Shown in pieces: positions 10,368 through 22,215 of a DNA stretch of 64,000 bases (its first letter is position 1; every line of letters begins with the position of its first letter). The notes under the pieces were generated by a model. It was not told the origin of the DNA, did no database searches, and worked only from the letters and a program-made list of their open reading frames with translations. The position numbers and the translations under genes are program-made. The stretch is from Lucifuga dentata (lineage: Eukaryota > Chordata > Actinopteri > Ophidiiformes > Bythitidae), in NCBI GenBank assembly GCA_014773175.1, contig VXCM01000141.1:27632-91631 (forward strand), in the 5' to 3' direction.

Positions 10368-11845
10368 CAGAGGTGGGCCGTCAGGGCCAGCAAGGCCTTC
10401 TCTGCTGGCCTAGAAATTGTCAGAATCAGAAAATTATATTTTTTATAACTTAATATTTATTTTAATTAATGCTATGTATTTAACAAATGATATGTATTAA
10501 TGATATGTATTTAACAAAGTCTGTTACCATCTATTATTCTATTATTAATGTAATTTATCATTAAGTCTATTATTAACTTAATTTCATTGCTACTCTCTCC
10601 CTCTATTGTATTGCTTCCAGTGCAGCTCATATAAATTAGAGCTTTTATCCGATCAGATTTTATCAGATTTTCCACCTGTGCTGTCTCAGGGTGAAAAATC
10701 TACCCTGAGGCCTTCAGAATTTCGAATGAATCCCCTCTGCTATTCAATGGGAATAGCATGTTGTTGATTGCCATATTCTTTAACCAATCAGATTTCGAGT
10801 TTGCCATGTTGTGCATATTCTTTTATGGGCCAAAGCCTTCTAGCTGGCCTAGGTCTATGTCATCAGAGAGCCAGTTAGTGCAGGGCTGCATTACACTGCA
10901 GTGTACAGCCTGCCGGAAATTCATCAGAAAAAGAAGAGGGCCAGTTAGCTAAATGAAGTAAAACTAGCTAGCATGCAACATAGCCGCCTTATCTAAGATT
11001 TATTTAAACTTTCTTTTGTGAGGTTTAGATTTTTAGATGTACTGTAGTGCTTTAGATTTTTTTTTAGATTTTTACTTAGCCTTGTTTTTTTTTAATGCAC
11101 AATGGCTGAAGGAGGAGAAGAAATGGATTTACTGGCAATGCCCTTTTCACATTTCCAGCCCTAAAACACATTAAAACATGTTCAAAAAATAAGACTGGGC
11201 AGGCTCAACTGTCAGCACTGCCCTCCATGGCAATTGAGAAGGACCTTTTATTGGAACTGAAACGCACCGATGTACTGTACAACCATGACAATGAACTCTT
11301 TATAAAGAAAGAACGGAGGATGGACTTTGTCTTCAGATGATGAGCAGCTTTAGTAAGTTTGATGGCTTTTTATGTATCTGGATTTTTATGTGGCTGGAAT
11401 CTGTGGGGAAGCCTGTTGAATCCTGAGTGTGTTATTTGTGTTTTACGGCATTTTGCTTGCTGGCCATATGAGTAAATGTGACTGGTTGTTGTGAGTTTGT
11501 TCTTGTTTCTTTGGTAATGACATTGATTTGGGTTATGCAAAGTCTAATTTGTAATGCAGCATCTTGTCATATTGCATAATAGTGGTACATCCTTGATGGT
11601 TTCAGTCACCATGTATTCATGTCTCTGCAATTAGTGTATTGTAACTCTCATAGGTGTTGAGCCTCGTGTTAAATCACTTTATTCCACTCGATAAAGGTTA
11701 CTATCACTGTGAATATGGGGTGGTTAAGTCAAATGACTATAGCTATAGCCATAGTGTCACGGTGAGGTTATTCAAAGGTGATCGCAGTTTAAATGCACGA
11801 GGACAGCACTGAAGGCCTAGGTATAAAATATACAGCCCACCACTG
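10368..11845 (+). mobile_element. hAT-superfamily element, internally deleted
   Basis: The ends are imperfect terminal inverted repeats: CAGAGGTGGGCCGT at the left and the reverse complement CAGTGGTGGGCTGT at the right (12 of 14). They are flanked by an 8-bp target duplication, cttgttta (10360-10367) and cttgtttg (11846-11853), 7 of 8 identical; 8 bp is the hAT hallmark. At about 1.48 kb it is shorter than the 2.5-4 kb usual for autonomous hATs. The interior retains only the first and last parts of a transposase frame (11102-11340), so it is a deletion derivative that would need a transposase from elsewhere. A short tandem of 'atgatatgtatttaacaa' lies near 10480-10520. Confidence 0.8.
11102..11340 (+). 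pseudogene. hAT transposase remnant: N-terminus joined to C-terminus
   Basis: An ATG at 11102 opens MAEGGEEMDLLAMPF, resembling the start of ZMYM-like hAT transposases, and stops after 20 codons at 11162-11164. From 11194, in another frame, 48 codons end at TGA 11338-11340 and read like the C-terminal end of the same protein: a Leu/Lys-rich helix (AIEKDLLLELKRTD) and the basic end KKERRMDFVFR. Everything between, including the catalytic RNase H-like core and the dimerisation region, is missing. This is the pattern of an internal deletion of a full hAT gene. The family match is from recognition, not from a search. Confidence 0.6.
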
Positions 11846-11853
11846 CTTGTTTG

Positions 11854-13038
11854 AATGCGACGCCCACAGTTTTAGTTGCTGGAGATATATTTATTAACAA
11901 AAAAAAAAATCTAAGTTTTCATGACTACATAATAGTGAAACAAATGAATTTTACAAAAGAATGCATTTATTGAATAAGCTCAATCAGCCATTATGCTTTA
12001 CAGTTGCTTACATCAACAAGCAAAAGTGGACTGTCCTACTTGAGATTAATCTGGAAGTCCTCCTCTCTCTCTCTCTCCAGGTCTGTTGAGACTCTGGACA
12101 GGCATGACATGAGTAATAAAAACTGCAAGTACTGGAAATAGCTGCTCAGCTTAAATATAGCAATATAGCAGTTACAATACAAATGTAGCCTGCAGGTACA
12201 AAACTCATTAAACAAAAGGACACAGTAAGGCGCATAAGGCTCATAAGTTTCCAACAAAATGTTTATCTCGTAGTCAAATTAAAAAGGTGAGGATGGTCAA
12301 ACTACATAGCCTCCATGTCTCAGCACACGGTACCTATACTCCAAGTAACTGGTCCATAGTTGGACAGTAGGATGGCCAGATGAAATGCCAATGATGCCAG
12401 AGGTGGAGAGAATAGGTCCATAATTGTACACTGTTTCTCCATGCCAAGAAAATTATGAAAGATAAACATTGTATTTTCTTAATATTATATTGTGCAGTGC
12501 AAAAGCCACCGGCCCTCCGATGGCTACTGCCAACCCACCTGCCTCTCTCGATGGCCAGTCTGACCCAGGAGCTGACAGAGGAGTGCTTGCTCCTCAGACC
12601 AGACTCAGCTGCCTACCTCCACCTAAAGGACTCGATGAAACCAATGTACATAAGTTTTTCAGGTTGACATAGGTGGCTTTGTTAATTCCTCATTCAAACC
12701 ATTTGTTTTATCTGTCCAAATTACGTACATTGTTGTCATTTAGTCAGTTGAAGAGCAGTTTGTACCTCCATTCATGTGACTCCAAGAATGACTCCAATAA
12801 CACATGACTTCCATGTGACTGGAATGATCCTCACGTGACACCCATGTGACCCAAGGAGTTATCTGGCCCAAGCAAGGTGTCAACAACTCTCAGAGAATAA
12901 ATAGAATAAATGCATTACTCAGAGCTGAAGGAGCTACATGGAGTGGCTAAACATCTTCAAGATCAGGTTGTCCCTACATTTTTTAATTCAAAGTATTACC
13001 TCTCTCCTCCTCATGTGACATTAGTACAGCTGGCTTCA
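11854..13038. other. Unassigned DNA with a short motif cluster
   Basis: Repeated 'atgtgac(t)cc' phrases cluster at about 12770-12855. A hAT-like start (cagaggtggagagaat) occurs near 12400 but no partner end was seen. A GC-richer patch at 12500-12640 has open frames in two phases without a recognisable product. Confidence 0.4.
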
Positions 13039-13114
13039 TCCCTTGTTACAACCCTATGGTCTAGGGGAAAGGGAAGCAACATAAAAGCCGATGGATTTGG
13101 CAAAGAAAAGGTAA

Positions 13115-13120
13115 TTTATT
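13115..13120 (-). promoter_or_regulatory. Polyadenylation signal of the minus-strand LTR
   Basis: AATAAA on the minus strand, about 70 bases inside the 3' edge of the LTR; used to assign its orientation. Confidence 0.5.
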
Positions 13121-13717
13121 GTTTCAACACAAAACAATAATGATAAGCACAGGATTGGCTAACAACAGTAACTGAAATTTAAGGCAAACCACCAACTGGG
13201 GAAGGAACAGAGGTGGTGCCAGAAAACCAACCATAAAATAGCAAACAAAAGAGTTTAACAGATAACCTTCCTTTAATAAAATAATAAAAAGTAACAAAAG
13301 TGATTCCTAAATTAACCAATCAGGTGTTGAAAAGCTAAAGAAAAACAGAATTCTAAATCACTAAACTATCACAGGTCACAATGGTAGATCACACATATTA
13401 CACAGCTCTCAAAAAACCCTCAGAAAATGAATCGGACTGGCACAAACACACGCAGCCAGCCCTCACAATGAGCGTTCATAAGGAATTTAAGCAAGTCCAG
13501 GGACTGAGCAGAATCTTCATTGGTGGAGGGGATGAAATTGTCCTCCAATCAGACGTGTCCACCGCAGGAGAAGTCGAAGGTGTATCCCGGAGGGAAGAAA
13601 CGGGCCAATCGGGGGTGTGGCTCCGCCGATGTTATCCCGCCTCCATTAACCAACCAACTGGAAGAGCGGCCCAGCACAGTCTGTTTTGCATACTCGACAA
13701 GAAAGGAGCGGTTATAC

Positions 13718-13852
13718 GGGAGAAGGAGAGAAACAGCGAAAGAGAGTGAAAGAGCTAAGAAAAAAGAAAACACGTCAACGGACTNGGGAGAAGGAGAGAA
13801 ACAGCGAAAGAGAGTGAAAGAGCTAAGAAAAAAGAAAACACGTCAACGGACT
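13718..13852. repeat. 67-bp direct duplication around a single N
   Basis: Bases 13718-13784 and 13786-13852 are identical and are separated by the N at 13785. This is a probable unmerged contig overlap inside the solo LTR. Confidence 0.9.
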
Positions 13853-14623
13853 TTCTACATAGTGAGGGACGTAACATCCCTACATACATACCCCTACATC
13901 TTCATCCCTACATACAGCACAATATGTGGTAAAGAAATGGTTAGACAATTCTTCAGGCAACCTCCACATTAATGATGGAGCCCCCTACACACAATTCAGG
14001 TCATGTGAAAATAACTCTCACTAACGATATATATGACAAAATCTGAAAAGAAAAAGTGGTAAAGAGAGGAAGACAAGGAAGAATGAAGAGAAAATTAAAA
14101 AACTGATTGACAGAGGAAAAGACAAGTTGAGCCTCTTCAAACACATCCTGTAAGATGTAAAAACCAAACAACTAAGCATTGGTAATCAGTTGTAGCTTTT
14201 GCAAGAACTGGAATTTGAAAGCTTTTCGGCCTCGTCTCTGCTGCCTGCTCAGCATACTAATTAATCATATGTTATGGCAGAGAGAAGAGCGTGGAGATAA
14301 AGTGTACTAGCGAGGCTTTCTTGTGTTTGTGATCACCACTGTAACCTAGATACGAGTTCCAATCCTATACCAAACAGATGAGTGCAGAAATGCATTCAAA
14401 TACCTACTGAAGAAACACAGTCAAGGAGGACAGAGATTGTGCCAACATAGGAAGAAAGTACAGCTTTAGAATTTCTTTCACTCTCAAGTTCCCCCTCTCT
14501 TCCTTGTGTTTTCTTTTACTTATCACTCTCAATGACACATGAGGACACATTCTAGGAAAGGAATTTTGACATTTTTAATATCTACATTTAAATGGCAGTT
14601 GTGCAACCAATTACCAGAGCACT

Positions 14624-14626
<3 letters not shown>

Positions 14627-14686
<60 letters not shown>

Positions 14687-14687
14687 N
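14627..14687. repeat. (AG)30 microsatellite ending at an N
   Basis: A pure AG run of 60 bases stops at the single N (14687). The assembly break at its end suggests that the true length is unknown. Confidence 0.95.
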
Positions 14688-15550
14688 CCATTGGGTTTAT
14701 TTTCCTAGTTTTGGGGGGGAGGGGGGTTACACCTTTCTTTTTATTGCACCTCTCCTGTAATGAGCTTTTTTCAAACTCTTCCCAAAGGCACGCAATTTAA
14801 TTATTAATGTTTGTGAAAAGCATAGTGTTGTGGTAATTTAATAGTTTAAGACTCCCAGAACATCATACTCACACAGAGACCCACAAAGTGCTAGTCATTT
14901 TAGAAATTCCCCTTCATGTATTTATCCTGCTTCTGTTGTAACGTATAACTGCTGACAACTATTTTTTGGAATGCTAAACAGTGAAGCCAAAACAGTGCAC
15001 ATTAAAGCAACACTCAAACATCTCCTGAAATGATGAAAAGGTCTTGAAAACAACCTAACAATTTACTGAGACTGACAGAAACACACTTTCCTGTCTTCAT
15101 CGTTCCTGAAAATGAAAAATAACTAATCAGGTTTCAGATATATTGCTGCCCACAGCCTGATCTGCCAAAACACAGAAATATGCTATTACACACCTACACC
15201 CTCACACACAAATGCACAAATCCCATTTCCTCCAGTTTTACCATGTTTATCACCTAATTTAAACAGTGAAGATTAATATTCTGATTAATGAAGTACACCT
15301 CTTTAAGGGTTCACTTATTTTACAGCAGAAATAGATTCAGGAGGATGTGAACATAATCTTTAGCTACAGTGCAATGCTCCTCCGCATTGCCTCTGGTAAA
15401 GTTCAAATATTTTCCAGCGATTCATTTCATGAGGATATGTGATGTATAGTCGCACCAATTTATTGTCATTGAAATAGGATTACTCGGCTTAATTACTGAT
15501 CTGTATGCTGTAGTCAATGATGTTTGGCAGTAGTGGGGTTAGTGCATGAG

Positions 15551-15575
15551 GAGAGAGGAGAGGAGAGGAGAGGAG
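15551..15575. repeat. (GGAGA)n pentanucleotide microsatellite
   Basis: About four pure units after a GA lead-in; the same unit occurs at 4567-4590. Confidence 0.85.
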
Positions 15576-15882
15576 TTTGAAGGTCAGCAATGATCCAAAC
15601 ATTTGCAGGCCTATTTGAGGGACAAAAACACATGGAAGCTGTGTTGACACAAAGGAGGACATACTGAAGGACTGCAGATAATTATAATCACAATCCGCTG
15701 TCAGTTCAGTTATGATTATTCAATATGATATGCTCTGACCTTGGCGCAATAAAACAACAATTATCTCCATATTTGTTGAAATACAACCATCTCGATGATT
15801 TTTTTAATGATGTGTACATGTCTACACGTTTTCGATTGTACATGGTATAGAACAAATGTTGCATTGTGCTTTTATGAGTGTA

Positions 15883-15898
15883 GTGTGTGTGTGTGTGT
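15883..15898. repeat. (GT)8 microsatellite
   Basis: A short pure GT run. Confidence 0.9.
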
Positions 15899-16502
15899 AT
15901 AGTTATAGTTTGGGCCTGTCTCATGTTCATAAAAATAAATGATACAGCTCCTCAGAACTCTGCAAAGTTTGTGAGGTGTTTTTGAATACCATCTGGCTCT
16001 ACTTCTGATATGTGGTTTTTATAGTTTTATTTTAGGGCATTTTGCCCACCATTAGATTGATATCCAGCACCATGAGTGAAATATTTCATGTACCTGGTAC
16101 TTGGAGCTGGACCTGGTACATGGAGGCACCCCTGCTTCCTCAACACAATAATATTTTCATCCTTTATCATGACTGATCACAAGAAAGAGATTCCTTTTTT
16201 GCACACATGTAAACAGTATCAAGGCCAAGCTTCGAATAATCCAATCAAAGTGCGCTGTACCTGTGCACTCTAGCTAATGGCGTCAGGAAAACCAGTGTCA
16301 GTGTCCTGAACTGTAAAAACTGCAAAAGGTTTAGGGTGAAACTTCAAATCCAAGTAAGAATGAAAAATGAATAATTAATTTGAATTCAGAGTGCACAACT
16401 GATGTGCGCGCACACACACCACACATACAAATAACAAATGTGGCTACAACAACCCATTGGTCTCATTTGTCATTTTACATACGGATTCTTGAGAAGACAA
16501 TA

Positions 16503-16640
16503 TAAAGTTCAAATTCAATGAAAAAAAAAAAATGGCTGAATGTCAAAACTTGGCCAGAAAATAGATATTAGNTAAAGTTCAAATTCAATGAAAAAAAAAA
16601 ATGGCTGAATGTCAAAACTTGGCCAGAAAATAGATATTAG
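16503..16640. repeat. 69/68-bp direct duplication around a single N
   Basis: Bases 16503-16571 and 16573-16640 are the same except that the A-run has 12 bases in the first copy and 11 in the second. The N is at 16572. The one-base homopolymer difference is typical of two reads or contigs covering one locus. Confidence 0.9.
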
Positions 16641-16904
16641 GTGTCTCCAGTTCCTTTACTAAATTTGCATCTGCATTACCTTTCTCTTTTGACCTATTAG
16701 TCATAACCTAAAAACGATATACATTCAAGAAAAGGTCCTGACAGGATGAAATTTATTCAATAAAAAGCAATCTTTCTTGCACAAGCTGGCTGTTTTACTG
16801 CTGGTGGGGTAACTGTCGGACAGAGGCATCATGATGAATCGGCACTGAGGGCATTAGACTGCGGGCATGGGGGCTGCTCTGGGGTTGACTGGGGTTCAGG
16901 TAAG

Positions 16905-17290
16905 TGGAAGAGTTGAGAAGGAAAAGGGGTTAAGGAAAAGGGGTTACAGGTTAGGAAAGAAAAGGAGATGAACCAAGAGGTAGTAGAAGAGTGAGAAAAA
17001 GTGGCGTATAAGAGTGTCTGGTAGATACAGGAGACTTGTCAGGAGATTGGGGGAGGGCAAATGTGTGCGGGTGGCAGGTGAAAAAAGTAAGGTATGGATG
17101 AAGGAAAGACAGAAGGAGAGGAGGGGATGGAAAGGCCAATGGAAGAGGGTAGAGAAAAGATGAAGGAGATGAGCAAAGTCTGTGAGTCTCAGTCTAGAGA
17201 GATGAAGTGAAAACTCATCAAAGGAGATTCCTCCATATCTCTCACAGAGAGAGAGAGAGACAGAGAGAGAGACAGAGAGAGAGAGAGAAC
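16905..17290. repeat. Purine-rich strand-asymmetric tract
   Basis: The plus strand is dominated by G and A over almost 400 bases, ending in an imperfect (GA)n microsatellite at 17245-17289. Long minus-strand frames here (Leu/Ser/Phe-rich) are a consequence of the pyrimidine-rich complement and not genes. Confidence 0.7.
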
Positions 17291-18290
17291 ACAGTTCAAG
17301 TAAAAAGACAAAAGCTGTTATCAGTACTTTCAAGATTTTCTCCAGCAATATCCACTTCTCAGTCTAGCTCAGAAGTGTAAGATGAGTATTTTCTGCCATT
17401 TTTATTGTGTCCATGTGTAAACACGATGTTGGCCACAGGCAGATGGCAGCAGCAGCAGAAAGAAGGCTCTCGTGTACGGCTCTGCTACCACAGCTTAGTT
17501 GAGAGCTGTTCGACCTTTCTTCACCCAGGAGTTGATTTACAAAGTCAACCACCAACGACCACCAGGGCTATATAATTGAGTTGCTGCATGTTTTCAAATT
17601 ATCTGCATATTTAATAACACCAATGTTGTAAATGAACACAGCCTCAATTCAATTAATTTAAATAAGCTGCAAGTAATTAAGACCTAATTTAAGAATATTT
17701 AAGATACGTTTTGTGGAAAGCAATGGAGCATAAAAGAAAGAAGGGGGATATTCTGTGATATTGAAATACTGGTTGAAAAGTCAACATTTTGGATGTGCAA
17801 TTATACATTCTTCTCCGTGTAAGGATTGCTATGAGTAGTACTTAAATAATCATCAGGTCGACCAAAATGTCAATGTGAAATATGAATTAAAAATTTTAAT
17901 TACTAAAATATGACAGCAATTGAAACCCTTTACGATATTCTCTTACGCCATAGAAACAGACTCTCAATTCCCAAACATACTCAAAGAGTTGCAAACTCAA
18001 GGACTTCAGCCTTTCCAAGATGACTCTTTGAAAGGTTGGAGGCATCCAAGAATCATGAAAGTTCAGCCCTGCAGATTGTTGGTTCTATCTAGCTCCAATA
18101 ACAATTATAGATGTGGTTACAATAGCTTACAAGGTAGACCGCTTGGTATGGATTGGTGTTTTTATCATTCATCTAGCTAAGCTATTGTCTATGATTCTTT
18201 TATACTGGCACTGTTCTGTACTGAGTTATGATCCACTGTAGCCTCACAGCTGACCTGCAACATTATGACCGTGCTCGGGGACAGGGCTGT

Positions 18291-18318
18291 GATGGTCTCC
18301 ATGGCTATGGAGACCATC
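18291..18318. repeat. 12-bp perfect inverted repeat
   Basis: Arms gatggtctccat (18291-18302) and atggagaccatc (18307-18318) with a 4-base loop, in a locally GC-richer patch. Confidence 0.85.
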
Positions 18319-18561
18319 CAGGTCTAGACTCCGGGTCAAGACTCAGAAATGTTTGGCTAGTCGTCATGCAAGCAATGAAAGAGAGGAGCAGGAGCACCAT
18401 GAGTAAAATTTGCTTGTGTCAATTGATTTTAAAAAATCCGGAGTAAATTCTCGTTACTGTCAAACTGTTAATCATTAATAAGTCACAGTAACTCCAGTAG
18501 CAAATAAGCATCCTGTTGAAACTGTCGATACTTTCAAGTATTGTGAAAGCGTGAAAGCATA

Positions 18562-18645
18562 CAGTAAAAATGTCTTGGATCTCAATTTGGACAGTAAATT
18601 GAGCTTTGCTGACAATGCCAACTACATATACTGTGTGTATGTATG

Positions 18646-18676
<31 letters not shown>

Positions 18677-19100
18677 TTTTCCCAGAAGTGTATGCAGAGT
18701 TTCTAACTAGTAAGGAAAATAAATAGCTTTGGTGTGAGTCAGAACATTCTGGAGATTGCATATAAAGCACAAATTGAGAGTGTGCTGACATTTAATTTAA
18801 ATTTTTGGTATGGGCATCATAGTTGCAGATATATATATAAAACATCCTGGTTAGAGTGGTTAACATAGCCAGTAAAATCTTTGGCAAGCCCCAGATTCAG
18901 CAGGGAGAGTTGTACATCATTAGAACTAAAAATAAAGCCAGGTGTATTTTAAATGAGAGGATGCACCGTCTGTATGATGTGTTTGTTTTGTTGCCCTGTG
19001 GAAGTCTCTATCTGATGCCTATGGCAAAAAAGAACATCAACAAAAGGTAATTTATACCAAATGCTATTGGAATCCTCAATAGGAATTGAAAGTGAGTTTT
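18562..19100 (+). mobile_element. 3' coding tail of an L2/CR1-like LINE, degraded
   Basis: Three frames together read like the end of a fish LINE ORF2: LDLNLDSKLSFADNAN (from about 18573), then NSFGVSQNILEIAYKAQIES and VLTFNLNFWYGHH (about 18715-18820), then VNIASKIFGKPQ and an LLPCG...INKR end (18859-19050) followed by FIPNAIGILNRN. In intact relatives this is the region after the RT motifs (a Ser/Phe helix, a 'W' box, a 'vn.asKi.G' box and a basic end). It has frameshifts and is interrupted by a TA/T-rich block at 18640-18680. The upstream RT core is missing, as expected for 5'-truncated LINE copies. The clade (L2, Rex1 or CR1) is not certain. Confidence 0.6.
18646..18680. repeat. (TA)n microsatellite followed by a T-run
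   Basis: TA run 18646-18667, then 13 T. It lies within the LINE tail and interrupts its reading frame. Confidence 0.9.
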
Positions 19101-20220
19101 ATTTATCTATACTTATTTTATTTAACCTTTTACTGAAAGGTAGACCTAGTGGTTTTATGATTGCAGATGTTTGTAGCTAAATATTGTGGTAGCATGGCAA
19201 TGCTTATGAACAGGATGATTATTTTGGACTATTTTGGTTCTTAGCTGTAATTGCTTTTAATGTTTGTCCTGTATATTGCAGGTGTGGTCCAACAAATTTC
19301 AACTACAGTTGACAATGATGTTGTATTGTTTTGCTTTTCTTGTTGTGGGTGTTGTGAATAAATACGCATAAATAGAATGGCAAGCAGCACCACAAGCCCT
19401 ATGTTGAATGTTGTTGAAACACACAGTGAAAATAAAATGTCACTCCTGTTTAATGTCACCGATTAAAACCTCCAAAGTATGCTCAAGGAGAGCAAGGTAA
19501 GCAGCATTTTTTACCATGCCATTCTGGTTATATGGAAACACGCTCCAGCAGTTCTTGTTGCAGGGCTCTGATCACAGTTGCTCATGTTGCAAAGAAAAAG
19601 CAGTTATACTAGCAACTAAACCATAGCCAACATTACTGGCAGTATAGACAGCAGTAGGATATGGGAGTAACCGAGACTGTGGTGTGAGGTCAGCATGTAG
19701 TTTTTTTTTTTGTTTTTTTTTTTTTACAATCATCCATAAGAATAGTGACCAGGCAGATTAATATATATACACTGTTAGTATGATGTTGACAGTTGCTTCG
19801 GCCTCATATTTATCTGAGTGCTTAAGTGTGTGCCTTTGTGTATTGGGTTTGTTAAACATCATGTTTTGTAATATCTTCTCCGATATATGATATTCTAATT
19901 ATGAAAAAAGCCACAGTTCATCAATCTTATGTTCTATCAAATACAAAGGCAAACAGAGAGCGATTCAAACAAATGTGTACAAACAAATGTTAGGCCTGGA
20001 GCATTTGTCGATAGATGAAAGAAAAAACTTCTGTGTGCAGCAGAATACACTTGAGGTGAACAGCATCCTGAGCAAAGGAAGTACAATCATTTACTAAGAC
20101 CTAATCCCAACCCTTTGTCCAAAAAATGATGATGAGGCACTTAGCTTTACAACAACACCCACCCCCCCAATCCCCGCCCACCCACACACACTTTACACTT
20201 TTGTTTCTTCCAGGGTAACG

Positions 20221-20252
20221 ATATATTAAAGCCAGCCATGGCTTTAATATAT
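20221..20252. repeat. 14-bp perfect inverted repeat
   Basis: Arms atatattaaagcca (20221-20234) and tggctttaatatat (20239-20252) around a 4-base loop. Confidence 0.85.
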
Positions 20253-20386
20253 GATACTGTATGCATCCTGCTCCCAACTGAATACTGTTAGGTCATATCC
20301 TCTTCAGCTGGAGAAAGCAGCAGCAAATCTGACTAATCTAAACTCACAATGCTCATAGAAGAAGCTCATTAAGTAAACCTGCACAA

Positions 20387-20420
20387 GAAAGCGTAGAGTA
20401 AAAATGTCTTGGCTCTCAAT
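20387..20420 (+). repeat. Second copy of a 34-bp segment also found upstream of the LINE tail
   Basis: This segment matches 18552-18585 at about 30 of 34 positions (core agtaaaaatgtcttgg). It suggests that a short fragment of the same repeat lies here; the flanking sequence no longer aligns. Confidence 0.4.
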
Positions 20421-21262
20421 AAGCAGCATAATCTGATTACATCTACTTGAATGATTTTATGGAAACTGTGTTGTTAAACCAAGCTAGTTAAGAAAAATTC
20501 AGGTATTTTTTTTATTATTGGCTATGTGTATCATAGGTAGATCACATTGTGACTACTGAAGTAAATTCTTGCATTAAAGGGTCAGGGTTACCGGTTGATA
20601 AGGCTGCCATGGGATCAGCTTTAAAGTCCCACTCATCAAATAGGCAGACATGGAAAAACAAACCCTGTATCGTGATTTAGGACACTGATAATGCAAGGAA
20701 GGATTAAGGAATTTAATCCTGACAGGCAAGTTTAATTCATTTAATCCTGCCTAAATTTATCAGTGCTTTAACTGTTTAAGAAGAATTAAGAATTCTAAAC
20801 CAATTAAATAACTTCTTAGTAAGTACAGATATATTATATACCTCTACCCTTTAAGCTGCAAACTCTCTTAGCTGCACTTTCCTTGTTGTGAAGTTTCTGA
20901 TAAAACAACTGATGGCACATGACTTTCTATAAGCAAATGTAATGAAATCAATACACATCAGTGTCTAAACATCATTAGGCAGAGCCAAGCTTCAGCACAT
21001 CGACTATCAATATTAAATTCATTCATATTTTTATGTGGGAAAAATTATCCTTTAATTGCTAATCAATGAAATGAACAATTATTTGCCTTGGCTGCATTTA
21101 TCCTTACATGGAATGACAGAGTGACAACTAACCACCCACTCTTTGCTGTTTCAGTGTTTAATGACATGACTGATGTGTAGTCAAGCAGAAAATGGTGTGG
21201 AGTGTCAGTCAAATGCTGTTAGTTGTGCTGGGCTAATCTGAACTAGGAATGAATGCTGAATT

Positions 21263-21293
21263 AAAAAAAAAAAAAAAANAAAAAAAAAAAAAA
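21263..21293. repeat. Poly(A) run split by an N
   Basis: A16, N at 21279, A14. Length is uncertain because of the join. Confidence 0.95.
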
Positions 21294-21854
21294 GTAAACT
21301 TAATGGGTCTGCTGACCACTTAGCATGCAGACTCCCTGTTAATACAGAGTCCATGTCAACCAAGCTGCAGTTTGATTGCAGGCTATGCAGCTGACTGTAT
21401 AACTGAATGGATATTTCATGAACTCTTCCAGATCAAAGTCCCCCAACATAATAAATCCAGATTTAATCCTGGACCATGTGGACATGAAACCATTTTAGCC
21501 ACAGGCCAGGCCTGCAAATAGAGTCAAGTGTTCAAAATTAAGCATGATGCTAAAAAACCCTTTTTCTGTAGGTGAGTATCTCCTCAGTGTGACACTGAAG
21601 CCTGTCAGAGATACAGCAATTACATGAAATTCAAACTGTTCAATGAGGTTATGAAAAATGGATAACCACAGAGGGAATGGGGGAATTATAATAAGGGTTC
21701 CACTGGTGATGCCTTAACTCTGCAGCTGCAAAGTCACACTTAGTTTGCATTTCATTACTGACTTGAGGTGAAAATTGTATCATTTTACTGTATGTGTATT
21801 CTTGAGGATGCAGACACAAATGCAAAACATACACACAAGCATAAATACACATAG

Positions 21855-21873
21855 CACACACACACACACACAC
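21855..21873. repeat. (CA)n microsatellite
   Basis: A pure CA run of about 9 units in a broader CA-rich stretch. Confidence 0.9.
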
Positions 21874-22064
21874 TCATACATGTGCACACCTACCGAGACC
21901 TATTAGAAAAATTTACAAACCCGCCTGTGTGGAATTTTTTTCTGATTAAATTTCATTTACAGCAACTGGGGTTTCATCGTCCACTAGCAGAGAGGAAGCT
22001 GAAGCACCAATCCATGCTTGGTTCAACCAGGCTGTGGGAGAATATCAAAGCATGACACCTATCC

Positions 22065-22215
22065 TCTTTATTCTTTCTTCTCTCCATCTCCTTCACATAC
22101 CTGTCCTCATCCCTTGACCTCAACTCCTGTCTCCTTCCTCTCCATTTTTCTTTATTTCCTCTCAATCTGTTCATCTCTTCCTTGTTCCTCTTGTTCTCAT
22201 CCCTCGTCTGGCATA
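22065..22215. repeat. Pyrimidine-rich strand-asymmetric tract
   Basis: About 150 bases dominated by C and T on the plus strand. Frames on both strands here are compositional (Ser/Pro-rich on plus, Arg/Glu-rich on minus). Confidence 0.65.

Larger units (their letters stand above)
13044..13876 (-). mobile_element. Second solo LTR, likely minus orientation
   Basis: The block begins TGTTACAACCC and ends GGGACGTAACA, giving 7-bp inverted ends (tgttac.../...gtaaca), and is flanked by the identical 5-mer tccct at 13039-13043 and 13877-13881. Read on the minus strand it starts TGTTACGTCCC and has AATAAA (plus-strand TTTATT at 13115-13120) about 70 bases before its 3' end, which sets the orientation. 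No pol codons flank it. As written it is 833 bp, but a 67-bp stretch is duplicated around the N at 13785, so the real length is probably about 765 bp. It shares no visible sequence with the LTR at 8380-8763 and so comes from another family. Confidence 0.72.
13882..16502. other. Unassigned DNA with microsatellites
   Basis: Apart from the simple repeats listed separately, nothing is recognised. The part at about 15280-15530 is complex, repeat-free sequence and would be a reasonable place to look for conserved non-coding sequence, but the sequence alone cannot show this. Confidence 0.4.
16641..18561. other. Unassigned DNA with a purine-rich core
   Basis: Contains the purine tract and GA microsatellite listed separately, and a perfect hairpin at 18291-18318. 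Open frames near 17364-17555 (minus) and 17920-18180 (plus) have no recognisable domain. Confidence 0.4.

Noticed and set aside
12385..12440. A hAT-like left end, cagaggtggagagaat
   Set aside because: No matching right end or 8-bp duplication could be found nearby; short matches of this kind occur by chance.
16944..17348. 134-codon minus-strand frame rich in Leu, Ser and Phe
   Set aside because: It lies on the pyrimidine-rich complement of a purine tract and ends in a GA repeat; the composition alone explains it.
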